From Deltaproteobacteria bacterium (GTDB lineage: Bacteria; Desulfobacterota; Deferrimicrobia; Deferrimicrobiales; Deferrimicrobiaceae), in assembly GCA_016234845.1 (NCBI GenBank), contig JACRNP010000003.1, forward strand, positions 1-37,219: 37,219 nt of DNA, written 5' to 3'. Below the pieces are notes generated by a model that did no database searches, was not told the DNA's origin, and saw only the letters and a program-made list of their open reading frames with translations. A program made the translations under genes and the position numbers. Position 1 is the first letter of the stretch, and each line of letters opens with the position of its first letter. Positions 1-8,060 of this stretch are shown one piece after another.

Positions 1-373
1 ACTGCTGGGAAAGGTCGAGAACCTTCGTCCGTACTACCACGCGTGCGAGTTCCTGGTCCTGCCGTCGAATTCGGCGCTGGAAGCGTTCGGCATCGTCCAG
101 ATCGAGGCGATGGCGCTGGGCAAGCCCGTCGTCAGCAGCGACCTTCCCACCGGCGTAACCTGGGTGAACCGCCACGGCGAGACGGGGCTGACGTTCCCGG
201 TGGGGGACTCCCGGGCGTTTGCGGATGCATGCAACCGGTTGCTGTCGGATACGGGTTACAAGGCCCGGCTCGGGGAACACGCTCGCGCGAGGACCTTGAG
301 GGAGTTTTCCTACACGGCGATGGGGGAAAAGGGGTCCCGATTCTTCGAGCGTCTCTGCGGCGGAGCCGGATGA
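1..373 (+). CDS. Glycosyltransferase family 4, C-terminal part (5' end outside window)
   Basis: The reading frame is open from base 2 to the TGA at 371-373, so about 123 C-terminal residues are present. They contain the hallmark of the GT4 (GT-B fold) donor-binding domain: a Glu-rich stretch ALEAFGIVQIEAM (E-x7-E type motif) followed by GKPVVSSDLPTGVTWV and a GETGLTFPVGD loop, which bind the phosphates and sugar of a nucleotide-sugar donor. The enzyme is expected to work on the cytoplasmic face of the membrane on a lipid-linked glycan. Its stop overlaps the start of the next glycosyltransferase by 3-4 bases, so the two are probably translated together. Donor and acceptor cannot be read from the sequence. 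Confidence 0.9.
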   Translation, partial: LLGKVENLRPYYHACEFLVLPSNSALEAFGIVQIEAMALGKPVVSSDLPTGVTWVNRHGETGLTFPVGDSRAFADACNRLLSDTGYKARLGEHARARTLREFSYTAMGEKGSRFFERLCGGAG

Positions 374-1455
374 TGGGCATTTATCTCGATGGAATGTTCT
401 ACCGTTGCTCGGGGGTGGGGCGGGTCTATGAAAACCTCCTTTCGGGGCTTGCGGAGCAGGGCGGCCTCGGGGAAATCCGCACGGTAGTCCCGATGGCGCA
501 TCGGATGAATTTCATCGAACGGTTCGACCACCCGGCGATCCGCCCGGTCTTCGTCGGATACGGCCCGATGGGGATCGGGGACTTCACCCTCAAGTCGTTC
601 GTTCTACGGTCCATGCGGAGGAATGTTCGGCTTTACCTCTTCCCCGGGCACAACGTTCCCCTGTTCGTCCCGGGGGAGTACATCGTCAGCGTGAACGACG
701 TCACGGTGTTCTCCCCGCGTTTCGCGCTTTCGCCATACCGGAAGGCGGGATTCCGGCGGCTGCTCGCCAGGACGGTTCTGCGGGCGCGGGCGATCGTCAC
801 GATTTCGGAATCGGTGAAAGGGGAGCTGATGCGGGAGTTCGGGCTGCCCCCGGGGAAGATCCGGGTGATCCACCCGTGGGTCAAGGATGAATTCTTCCAG
901 GCCGCACCGGAGGTCGGCTCCCCCGTTCCCGGGGATTACATCCTCTACCTGGGGCTTCGCATCGCGCACAAGAACGTCGAAGGCGTGATCCGGGCGTTCC
1001 TGGAGCTGTCCGGCGACTTTCCGGATCTCAAGCTCGTGATCGCGGGGGGCCGGTACTCGACCCCCGACATGGTGGACCGGTGGAAGGGAGATCCGCGGTT
1101 GAAAGGAAGACTGATCGAGATTCTCGACCCGTCGGACGAGGAGATCGCGCGGCTCTTCTCGAGGGCTAAGGCGTTCGTGTTCCCTTCCTACGCGGAAGGG
1201 TTCGGGCTCCCCCCGCTGGAGGCCATGGCATCCGGCGTGCCGGTGGTATGCTCCGATATCCCGGTGTTCCGCGAAGTGTACGGGGACGCCGTGGGCTTTG
1301 TGGATCCGGACCGGCCCGGGTCGATCGCCGACGGAGTCCGGAAGGTGCTCCTCGAACCGGAGTACGCCGCCCGGCAGGCGGAAAAGGGAAGGAACCGCGC
1401 CGGAATCTACCGGCGGGACCGTTTCCTGCGGGAGTACCTGGAACTTCTCGCGTGA
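370..1455 (+). CDS. Glycosyltransferase family 4 (mannosyltransferase-like)
   Basis: 361 residues. The ATG at 370 overlaps the previous TGA (ATGA); an immediately following ATG at 373 is equally possible. The longer open frame upstream to 43 lies inside the preceding gene and is ignored. The N-terminus MGIYLDGMFYRCSGVGRVYENLL has the glycine-rich loop after strand 1 typical of GT4 enzymes. The C-terminal domain shows YILYLGLRIAHKNV (donor-domain start) and AEGFGLPPLEAMASGVPVV, the E-x7-E donor phosphate motif. Length and motifs fit Wbp/Mtf-like mannosyl or rhamnosyl transferases of O-antigen or exopolysaccharide clusters. It converges with the leftward C-methyltransferase gene, only 16 bases away. 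Confidence 0.92.
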   Translation: MMGIYLDGMFYRCSGVGRVYENLLSGLAEQGGLGEIRTVVPMAHRMNFIERFDHPAIRPVFVGYGPMGIGDFTLKSFVLRSMRRNVRLYLFPGHNVPLFVPGEYIVSVNDVTVFSPRFALSPYRKAGFRRLLARTVLRARAIVTISESVKGELMREFGLPPGKIRVIHPWVKDEFFQAAPEVGSPVPGDYILYLGLRIAHKNVEGVIRAFLELSGDFPDLKLVIAGGRYSTPDMVDRWKGDPRLKGRLIEILDPSDEEIARLFSRAKAFVFPSYAEGFGLPPLEAMASGVPVVCSDIPVFREVYGDAVGFVDPDRPGSIADGVRKVLLEPEYAARQAEKGRNRAGIYRRDRFLREYLELLA

Positions 1456-1471
1456 ACGTTTCCCCGCGGCG

Positions 1472-2725
1472 TCAGATCAACGTGAAGTGCGGCATCGGGA
1501 CGATGAACTTCCCGCCCGCCAGAAGGTACGCCTTCTCCCGCAACTGGAACTCCTCCAGGAAGTGCCAGGGCAGGACGAGGAAGTAATCCGGCCGTGCGGC
1601 CCGGGCGTCCTCCTCGGAAACGATCGGGATGCGCGTGCCGACCGTCACCTTGCCCCACTTGTCCGCGTTCCGCTCCGCCGCGGCGGTGATCAGGGTGTGG
1701 TCCAGCCCGAAGTACTGCAGGAGGGTGTTCCCCTTGGTCGAGGCGCCGTAGACGTACACTTTCTTTCCCTTGCCCACCTGTTCCTTGATGAACCCCACCA
1801 CGTCCTCCCGGATCCGGTTCACCCAGACGGCGAACTCCCTGTAGACGTCGATGTCCTCGAGCCCCAGCCTCGCTTCCTGGTCCCGGAGCGCCTGGACCCG
1901 CTCCCGTGCGAGTTCCCTGTAGGTCGCGTCCGCGAACCGGTTCGGGTCCGCGTTCCGGCTCCGGATGTACGTCCGGATGCTCCCCCCGTTGATGTCGTTC
2001 AGTTCCACGTCCACCACCTCGAATCCGTGGAGGTTCAGCAGGTATTCGAACGAGGTGAGGGAGTAGTACTCGAGGTGCTCGTGGCAGATGTTCCCGAATT
2101 CGTTGGTCTTCAGCATGAGCGGAAGGTAGCTCATCTGGACGATCCATAGCCCCTGCGGGTCCATCACGGTTTTTACGTCCGAGACGAACCGGTTGGGATC
2201 CTCCAGGTCGTAGAACATGGCGATGCTGGTGACGATCTTCGGGCGGCGCCCGGCCGGTTCCGGGTCCTTCGCGAACGTCTCCGAGTCGAAGAATCCGACC
2301 ACCAGCCGGTCGGCGATCTTCCGGGAGATTACCGCGAGGTTCTCCGCCGGGTCGAAACCGATCTTCCGGATGCCGCCGGTCCGGTAGGAGGCGAGGAGCG
2401 TGCCGTCGTTGCATCCGATGTCGACGACCGAATCCCCCTCCTTCAGGCGGATGAGGGTCTCCGCCTTGTTTGCGATGTCGGCGAGGGCGTTCCTCATGGT
2501 CTGGTTCGTCCCGGACCGGTACCAGTAGTTCCGGTACATCGTCTCCGCCGGCACGGTGTGCTTCAGTTGAAGGAGCCGGCACCGACGGCAGATGACCAGC
2601 TCCAGGGGGGCTTTCGTGCCGTCGGATTCCCCCGGGGAGATGAAGTCCGAAACGTAGTGCGCGCCGAGATCCAGGACGGGCTCCAGCGAGCTGTCGCAGA
2701 CGCGGCAGGTGGTCCTCGTGATCAT
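1472..2725 (-). CDS. NDP-hexose C-methyltransferase, EvaC/TylCIII type
   Basis: 417 residues, start ATG at 2725 preceded by AAGGAG; it overlaps the gmd stop (ATGA). Residues 7-49 carry a Cys4 zinc site (C7, C10, C46, C49). SAM motif I is VDIGCNDGTL near 101-110. The central motif ICHEHLEYYSL matches the family's (Y/C)HEHxxYxSL catalytic signature, and the C-terminal third fits the Methyltransf_14 domain (VYGASTKGNTLLQ). Known members add a methyl group to C3 of a 4-keto-6-deoxy nucleotide sugar. Being directly coupled to gmd, it probably methylates GDP-4-keto-6-deoxymannose. The exact carbon and final sugar are inference. The alternative start at 2932 would extend into gmd and is rejected. 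Confidence 0.9.
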   Translation of the reverse strand: MITRTTCRVCDSSLEPVLDLGAHYVSDFISPGESDGTKAPLELVICRRCRLLQLKHTVPAETMYRNYWYRSGTNQTMRNALADIANKAETLIRLKEGDSVVDIGCNDGTLLASYRTGGIRKIGFDPAENLAVISRKIADRLVVGFFDSETFAKDPEPAGRRPKIVTSIAMFYDLEDPNRFVSDVKTVMDPQGLWIVQMSYLPLMLKTNEFGNICHEHLEYYSLTSFEYLLNLHGFEVVDVELNDINGGSIRTYIRSRNADPNRFADATYRELARERVQALRDQEARLGLEDIDVYREFAVWVNRIREDVVGFIKEQVGKGKKVYVYGASTKGNTLLQYFGLDHTLITAAAERNADKWGKVTVGTRIPIVSEEDARAARPDYFLVLPWHFLEEFQLREKAYLLAGGKFIVPMPHFTLI

Positions 2726-3720
2726 GTTTTGCTCCTTATATCGTCCAGATCCGCGTCCACCATCATCCGAACCAGCTCCCGGAAGGTGACCGTCGGTTTC
2801 CAGCCGAGGACGCGGACCGCCTTTTCGGGGTTCCCCACGAGCTGCGCGGTTTCCGGCGGGCGGAAAACTTTCCCGTCCTGGACGACGTGTTCGCGGTAGT
2901 CGAGCCCGACGTGCGAAAACGCCTCCTCGCACAGGTCACGGACGGAGTGCGTAACGCCGGTCGCGAGCACATAGTCGTCGGGCCGATCCTGCCGCAGCAT
3001 GAGCCACATGGCCCGCACGTAATCCCCCGCGAAACCCCAGTCCCGCCTCGCATCGAGGTTCCCGAGCCGCAACTCCTTCTCCATGCCCAGCCGGATCATC
3101 GCGGCGGCGCGGGTGATCTTCCTCGTCACGAATTCCGCACTGCGCCGGGGGCTCTCGTGGTTGAAAAGAATCCCGGAGCACGCGTACAGCCCGTGATTCT
3201 CCCGGTACGTCATCGTCATCAGGTGGCCGTACACCTTCGAAACCCCGTACGGATTCCGCGGGTGGAAAGGGGTCGTCTCCGATTGCGGGATTTCCGCGGG
3301 TTTCCCGAACATCTCGCTGCTCGAAGCCTGGAAATACCTGGCGGAAGGCGCGATCTTGCGGATCGCCTCCAGGATCCGGGTGACGCCCATCGCCAGCACC
3401 ATCGTGGCCAGGATCGGTTGGTGGAACGACGCGGCCAGGACCGAGTTGGCCGCGAAGTTGTACACTTCGTCGGGGCGGTGATCGCGGAAGATCGTTTCGA
3501 GGCGGTCCTGGTCCAGCAGGTCGTCCTGCACGATCACGATCCTGTCGAGAAGGTGTCGGACCCTGTCGATATTGACCGGATCGTTGTCCGGCACCGTCCC
3601 CACCACGCGGTACCCCTTGGAAAGGAGCAACTCGGACAGATACGACCCGTCCTGGCCGCCGATACCGGTGATCAGCGCGGTGCGTGAATCATCCTGCGCA
3701 GGTTTTCCCATTCCGTCCAT
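2722..3720 (-). CDS. gmd: GDP-mannose 4,6-dehydratase
   Basis: 332 residues, an extended short-chain dehydrogenase. The NAD(P) loop TGIGGQDGSYLSELLL near residues 18-33 is the Gmd form of GxxGxxG, followed by the active-site stretch ASSSEMFG and the catalytic YGVSK (Tyr-x3-Lys). RKITRAAAMI and GNLDARRDWGFAGDYV are diagnostic of GDP-mannose 4,6-dehydratases. The product, GDP-4-keto-6-deoxy-D-mannose, is the branch point to fucose, rhamnose, perosamine and C-methylated sugars. No GDP-fucose synthase, Rmd or perosamine synthase lies in the window, but a C-methyltransferase is coupled directly downstream. The start is ATG 3720; ATG 3711 is a possible alternative, and neither has a strong ribosome binding site. 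Confidence 0.95.
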   Translation of the reverse strand: MDGMGKPAQDDSRTALITGIGGQDGSYLSELLLSKGYRVVGTVPDNDPVNIDRVRHLLDRIVIVQDDLLDQDRLETIFRDHRPDEVYNFAANSVLAASFHQPILATMVLAMGVTRILEAIRKIAPSARYFQASSSEMFGKPAEIPQSETTPFHPRNPYGVSKVYGHLMTMTYRENHGLYACSGILFNHESPRRSAEFVTRKITRAAAMIRLGMEKELRLGNLDARRDWGFAGDYVRAMWLMLRQDRPDDYVLATGVTHSVRDLCEEAFSHVGLDYREHVVQDGKVFRPPETAQLVGNPEKAVRVLGWKPTVTFRELVRMMVDADLDDIRSKT

Positions 3721-3762
3721 TTCCGCCCCGCGTCCCGCTCCGTCCTGCGCCCAGGGGGCCGT

Positions 3763-4785
3763 CTATCCCGCGATCCTCTTCCGGGGGCCGATGAGGCTGA
3801 ACCGGCTGTTCGAGAGGTTGAAGCGGGGTATCCTGTTGTTTCCGTAAAGGAAAACACAATACAACAAGGCGAGGGCGTTTACCAGATGTCCCGGGGCTGC
3901 GGCGACCAGCCACGCAACGGTTTTCACCCCCGCGCTCGCCGTCTTCGGCGCGATCCAGCGCCGGTACTCCTCCATGGAATAGGACCCCATGGCCCTGTGG
4001 GTCAGAAGTGCCTTCATGTACTTCCACGGCTCCCGGGCGCAGACCTTCTCCTTGGCCTCGTCGGAGAAACCCGGGAAAGACCAGACGAGCCCGGGCCATT
4101 TGAACATCCAGATTTCGAAACTGCGGGCGGCCCAGGAGACGTTGGCGTTCCGCACGGAGACGAGAGGGCGGGAAACCACGAGCACGTCCCCGGGGATGCG
4201 CTCCTGGAAGATCACGCCGACGTGGACGAATAGAGAACCGTAGTACGGCGACCGGTCCCTGGAGAGCCAGAGGTCCCTCCGGATGACGACGGAGGGGATG
4301 AAGGACAGGTGGTTCGCCACGTCCGTGAAGAAACGGCTCGCATCCGACGGGCGGTACACACGATTCCCGCGGAAGGGGAGCCTGCTCTCCCCCAGGACCT
4401 TCCGAAGATCGGAATCCCGGTCCTCCGCGTTCGCGACGATCAGGTCGTATCCTTTCCGGCAATATTCCAGGACCTCGGCGACCGCCCCCGGGGCGAGGAT
4501 GTCGTCATCCGACATCATCCAGCAATACGCTCCGCTCGCCAGTTCGACGGTCCGATCGTAGTCACGGTCCACTCCCCGGTTGTCGTCCTGGCGGAAATAG
4601 CGGAGGCGGGGGAAACGCCGGGCGAATCCGTCGACGACCTCGCCGGTGCCATCGGTCGAGGCCGCGTCCAGCACGACGATTTCCACTTCGCCGGTGGCCT
4701 GCGAGATCAGGTTTTCGAGCGTGACGCCGATGAATGCCGCCCGGTCCCGGGTCGTGATGCAGAAGGAGAGCGTGATGTCGCTCAT
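3763..4785 (-). CDS. Glycosyltransferase family 2, abequosyltransferase-like
   Basis: 340 residues. The GT-A start LSFCITTRDRAAFIGVTLENL is followed by VVLDAASTDGT (UDP/GDP-binding Asp) and the metal-binding SDDDIL at residues 92-96, in the phrase YCWMMSDDD. The block GVDRDYDRTVELASGAYCW resembles RfbV/WbaV-type transferases of 3,6-dideoxyhexoses. That would suit a cluster making an unusual deoxysugar, but donor specificity is inferred. A mildly hydrophobic C-terminal stretch (about 280-315) may anchor it at the inner membrane. It starts 10 bp after the upstream GT2 gene and is followed 42 bp later by gmd, all in one leftward operon. Confidence 0.9.
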   Translation of the reverse strand: MSDITLSFCITTRDRAAFIGVTLENLISQATGEVEIVVLDAASTDGTGEVVDGFARRFPRLRYFRQDDNRGVDRDYDRTVELASGAYCWMMSDDDILAPGAVAEVLEYCRKGYDLIVANAEDRDSDLRKVLGESRLPFRGNRVYRPSDASRFFTDVANHLSFIPSVVIRRDLWLSRDRSPYYGSLFVHVGVIFQERIPGDVLVVSRPLVSVRNANVSWAARSFEIWMFKWPGLVWSFPGFSDEAKEKVCAREPWKYMKALLTHRAMGSYSMEEYRRWIAPKTASAGVKTVAWLVAAAPGHLVNALALLYCVFLYGNNRIPRFNLSNSRFSLIGPRKRIAG

Positions 4786-4795
4786 GCGCGCACGA

Positions 4796-5821
4796 TCACC
4801 GGGAGCACAGGGCCCTGATGGATTTGTACACCTTTTCCGCAGGCGCCAGCAGGAGCGGCGGGGCCGCCTTGAAGAGAAGGATCCGGGCCTTGTCGAGGAG
4901 GATGTCGTCCCGGTAGAGCTTTTCCACGAGCCGCGCGAGGAGCGGCATCCCCTCCGGTTTCCCTTCCTCGTGCGTCTTCAGCTTGATGAAGAGGAGGTTC
5001 CGCAACGGGTATTCGTTTCGCAAGACCCTCCGGATGTGGAACGCCTCGGCGCTCCGCTCGCCGAAGAAGTTTTCCGCAAGCCGATGGTAGCCGTCGATCG
5101 CGATGCCGACGCGGCGGGCGATTCCGCCTCCGGAAAACGAATCGTTGTCGTCGCGCTTGAGGAGGTAGCTGCCCGACAGGTATCTGACCTTCAGGCCGGC
5201 GGGGATCAGGCGGAACAGCCTCGCCACGTGGTCCCAGCAGCTGCCCACGAACGCATCGTCCACCTCGGCGGAGTCCCACTTCTCCTTCCGGATGACGAGG
5301 GAGCTCATGAAACTGAAGAACGCGGTGGTGGTCAGGCCGCGCTCGAAGAACGCTTTGCGATCCCCGGGGTTTCCCAGGTCGTACACGCTTCCGTCCGGCG
5401 CGTCGAGGATCGGATGCGCCATGCGGGGGCGCATCCCGAAGTCGCAGAGCGTGAATCCGCACAGGTAGAGGTCCATTCCCAGCCGGATCTCTTCCAGGAC
5501 CCGATTCAGCGCCCCTTTCGCCATCCAGTCGTCGGCGCTGAACAGCCAAACGTAGTCCCCCCTTGCCAGCTCCACGGCCTTCGCCATGTCCCGGTCGATG
5601 CCGCCCTTCCGCGGCAACCGGTGGTATTCGAGGAGGGGATACCGCTCCTGGCGCTTCCGGACGACTTCTTCCGTGTCGTCCGTCGAGGCCCCGTCCACGA
5701 CGAGAACCTCCACCTCTTCGTCGACCTGGGGAAGGATGCTGTCCAGGGTCTCCCCGATGAACTTGCCGAAGTTGTACGTCGGGATGCTGATGGAGAGGCG
5801 TGGAGTCGTCATATCCGTCAT
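4796..5821 (-). CDS. Glycosyltransferase family 2
   Basis: 341 residues if translation starts at ATG 5821; ATG 5812 (three codons later) is also possible, and neither has a clear Shine-Dalgarno. Motifs: ISIPTYNFGKFIGETLDSIL at the N-terminus, VVDGASTDDTEEVV, and the metal-binding FSADDW near residues 94-99. The stretch KGGIDRDMAKAVELARGDYVW parallels that of the next gene (GVDRDYDRTVELASGAYCW), so the two are probably paralogs that add consecutive or related sugars. It is the first gene of the leftward operon, facing the winged-helix regulator across about 100 bp. Confidence 0.9.
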   Translation of the reverse strand: MTDMTTPRLSISIPTYNFGKFIGETLDSILPQVDEEVEVLVVDGASTDDTEEVVRKRQERYPLLEYHRLPRKGGIDRDMAKAVELARGDYVWLFSADDWMAKGALNRVLEEIRLGMDLYLCGFTLCDFGMRPRMAHPILDAPDGSVYDLGNPGDRKAFFERGLTTTAFFSFMSSLVIRKEKWDSAEVDDAFVGSCWDHVARLFRLIPAGLKVRYLSGSYLLKRDDNDSFSGGGIARRVGIAIDGYHRLAENFFGERSAEAFHIRRVLRNEYPLRNLLFIKLKTHEEGKPEGMPLLARLVEKLYRDDILLDKARILLFKAAPPLLLAPAEKVYKSIRALCSR

Positions 5822-5883
5822 GAAAGATACAGCAATTCCGTGCTGTTCATCAACCGGGGGGGCGCGGCGCAACGGTTTCCCGC

Positions 5884-5913
5884 TTGACAGGAATTATCCG
5901 GGCATGCCATGTT
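5884..5913 (+). promoter_or_regulatory. Candidate promoter of the rightward polysaccharide operon
   Basis: A perfect -35 hexamer TTGACA lies at 5884-5889. The best-placed -10 is only CATGTT at 5908-5913 (18-bp spacer, 3 of 6 matches). If it is used, transcription would start near 5920, exactly at the GTG proposed as start of the regulator, implying a leaderless or nearly leaderless message. The good -35 and poor -10, with an inverted repeat over the start site, suggest a regulated promoter. Assignment is from inspection only. Confidence 0.35.
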
Positions 5914-5925
5914 CATATTGTGAAC
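5911..5925. promoter_or_regulatory. Inverted repeat, candidate operator of the winged-helix regulator
   Basis: GTTCA-TATTG-TGAAC is a perfect 5-bp inverted repeat with a 5-bp centre, in the divergent gap between two polysaccharide operons. A second short palindrome, GGCATGCC, lies just upstream at 5901-5908. The position at the predicted transcription start fits a repressor site, and the adjacent gene encodes a DNA-binding protein. Five-base arms arise by chance fairly often, so this is a candidate only. Confidence 0.4.
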
Positions 5926-6528
5926 ACGAACCGGAGCCCATCATCCCAGGATCATTTCCGCTCCCTTCAGATCCTGGATGAACTGGCGAAAAACGACAAC
6001 GTCACCCAGCGGGATTTGAGCAACCGGCTGGGGATCGCCCTCGGTCTAGTGAACTCCTACGTCAAGAATCTCGTCGCCAAGGGCTATATCACCGTGAAGG
6101 CGATACCTCCGAAACGGTACGGGTACTACCTGACGCCGAAAGGCTTCGTGGAGAAGACGCGACTCGCCTGCGACCTGCTTCAGGATTATACGCGCATCTA
6201 CCGGGAGGCGAAGAGCAATTACCGGACGATATTCCACACTCTCGAAAACGCCGGGGCGACGCGAATCATCTTCGCCGGTGTCGACGAGGTGGCGGAGTTC
6301 GCGTTCATCACGATGCGGGAGACCGGGCTTCACCTTGTCGGAATGGCCGACACGGAACGCGTCGGTGAAAAATTCTTCGAATTCGTCATCCGGCCGCTTC
6401 CTGCGATCAGGACGCTGCCGTACGACCGCATCCTGGTGACCTCCTATTCGAGGAGAAAACAGCTCTTCGAACTTCTCCTGGCGTCCGGAGTCCGGGAGGA
6501 GAAAATCGTCATGTCGTTCCCTCTTTGA
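5920..6528 (+). CDS. Winged-helix regulator with C-terminal Rossmann-like domain
   Basis: About 202 residues from GTG 5920; a TTG at 5884 would add 12 residues but coincides with the -35 box. Residues 14-75 form a MarR/DUF-type winged helix (RSLQILDELAKN, TQRDLSNRLGIALGLVNSYVKNL, wing KRYGYYLTPKGF). Residues about 112-200 resemble a small Rossmann domain (RIIFAGVDEVAEFAFITMRETG, then LVGMAD and YDRILVTS), like the first nucleotide-binding domain of CapD-type sugar epimerases. Heading a polysaccharide operon, it probably senses a nucleotide sugar or cofactor and controls one or both divergent operons. The ligand role is inference. No convincing Shine-Dalgarno precedes either start. Confidence 0.8.
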   Translation: MNTNRSPSSQDHFRSLQILDELAKNDNVTQRDLSNRLGIALGLVNSYVKNLVAKGYITVKAIPPKRYGYYLTPKGFVEKTRLACDLLQDYTRIYREAKSNYRTIFHTLENAGATRIIFAGVDEVAEFAFITMRETGLHLVGMADTERVGEKFFEFVIRPLPAIRTLPYDRILVTSYSRRKQLFELLLASGVREEKIVMSFPL

Positions 6529-6551
6529 GGTTATCGCCGCAAAGGCCAAAG

Positions 6552-8060
6552 ATGACGGACCCACGGATGGACAGCCCGGATCCCCGCATGCCCGACGAGG
6601 GCTTTTCCGTGCTGAAGAGGAAATCGCTCGCCGGAATCGGCACGCTGCTGAAACGGCAGATCTTCGTTACGGGCATCGCGTTCGTCGGGAATATCGCGCT
6701 GGCCCGGATTCTCGTGCCCCGGATGTTCGGGATATACGCGATCGTCGCCTTCGTCGTGCAGTTCTTCTCCGTCTTCAGCGACGTCGGCGTCGGCGCCGCG
6801 CTCATCCAGAAGAAGGATGAGCTGACCGATGAGGAAACATCCACGCTCTTCTGGTTCCAGCAGATTCTCGCGCTCGCCGTGGTCATCGCGACGTTTGTTT
6901 CCTCTCCGCTGGTGATCCGCATCTACCCATCGCTCCCGGAATCCGGGGCATGGCTTGTTCGAGGCATGGCGGTGACCTTCCTTCTTGCCTCGTTCAGGAC
7001 CGTCCCCACCATTCTCATGGAGCGGAGCATGGATTTTCGAAGAATCGCCACCGTCGACATCGCCGAAGTCGCCGTGTTCCAGGTGACCGCCATATCGCTT
7101 GCGATTGCGGGATTCGGAGTATGGAGTTTCATCATCGCCGCCCTGTTCCGCGGTCTCTCCGGAATGCTCCTCGTCTACGCGCTGTACCCCTGGCGGCCGT
7201 CCATGTCTTTTCGTCCGGGCGCGGTCAAGGATCTGATCCGGTTCGGCATTCCGTATCAGGGGAGCGCGATCCTGTCCTTCCTGAAGGATGCGGTCACTCC
7301 GCTTTTCGTAGGCGCGTACGTCGGTGCGGCGGGTGTCGGGTATGTCAACTGGGCACGGGAATTCGCCTTTGCCCCCCTGGTCCTTTCACAAAGCTTCGGC
7401 AAAGTGGCTTTCCCGGCTTTTTCCCGCCTGCAGCACGAACGCGACCTGCTCAAGGAGGCCATCGAGCGCTCCCTCCGCATGATGACCCTGATCATGATCC
7501 CGATCACGGCGATTCTCATGGCGCTCGCGCCGGGCATCATCAAGACGGTATTCACGGACAAGTGGATGCCGGCCATCAACGCCTTTTACTTCTACTGCAC
7601 CTCTCCCTTTGTCATCGGCATCATGCTGCCGCTGTACAGCGGGATCCTGGCTCTCGGGAAGTCCGGGATCCTGATGAAGATGGCCATCCTGCTGCTTTGC
7701 CTGGAATGGGGTCTCGGGGTTCCCTTCGTGCTTGCATTCGGATTCAACGGCATGGCGTTCAACCAACCGATCATCGCGATGGTCTTCCTTTTCGTATACA
7801 AGCGGGTGCTCGCCGGGGAAGGCATCCGGGTCGAAATTCTGAAAAACGTGTGGAATCCGATCGTTGCCTCCTGCATCGTCGGGGTCGCCGTGAAATTCGG
7901 CTCCGGCCTGCTGACCGTCAGCCTGCCGAACATCGGGATACTGTTCGGGCTGGGAGGGTCGCTCTTCCTGGCGCTCCAATACACGTTCAGGAAAGAGGTC
8001 ATTCTGGAGTTCCACGCATACACCACCGAAATATTCGGTTATTCCCGGGGAAAAGCATGA
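6552..8060 (+). CDS. Wzx-type polysaccharide flippase (MOP superfamily)
   Basis: 502 residues, start ATG 6552; the TTG at 6525 lies inside the regulator gene. A hydrophilic N-terminus of about 25 residues is followed by some 12-14 hydrophobic segments. The RGMAVTFLLASFRTVPTILMERSMDFRRIATVDIAE region is typical of the RfbX/Wzx and colanic-acid WzxC-like lipopolysaccharide exporters. It is expected to flip undecaprenyl-linked repeat units across the inner membrane. The start lies 23 bp after the regulator stop and the end overlaps the radical SAM start. No Wzy polymerase or Wzz was found in the window, so the rest of the export pathway must lie elsewhere. Confidence 0.9.
   Translation: MTDPRMDSPDPRMPDEGFSVLKRKSLAGIGTLLKRQIFVTGIAFVGNIALARILVPRMFGIYAIVAFVVQFFSVFSDVGVGAALIQKKDELTDEETSTLFWFQQILALAVVIATFVSSPLVIRIYPSLPESGAWLVRGMAVTFLLASFRTVPTILMERSMDFRRIATVDIAEVAVFQVTAISLAIAGFGVWSFIIAALFRGLSGMLLVYALYPWRPSMSFRPGAVKDLIRFGIPYQGSAILSFLKDAVTPLFVGAYVGAAGVGYVNWAREFAFAPLVLSQSFGKVAFPAFSRLQHERDLLKEAIERSLRMMTLIMIPITAILMALAPGIIKTVFTDKWMPAINAFYFYCTSPFVIGIMLPLYSGILALGKSGILMKMAILLLCLEWGLGVPFVLAFGFNGMAFNQPIIAMVFLFVYKRVLAGEGIRVEILKNVWNPIVASCIVGVAVKFGSGLLTVSLPNIGILFGLGGSLFLALQYTFRKEVILEFHAYTTEIFGYSRGKA

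Noticed and set aside
1407-2582. Long overlapping frames on the opposite strand or other frames, such as this 391-codon one.
   Set aside because: They are shadows of GC-rich coding sequence: Arg/Pro/Gly-rich translations with no domain, lying over genes with clear conserved motifs.
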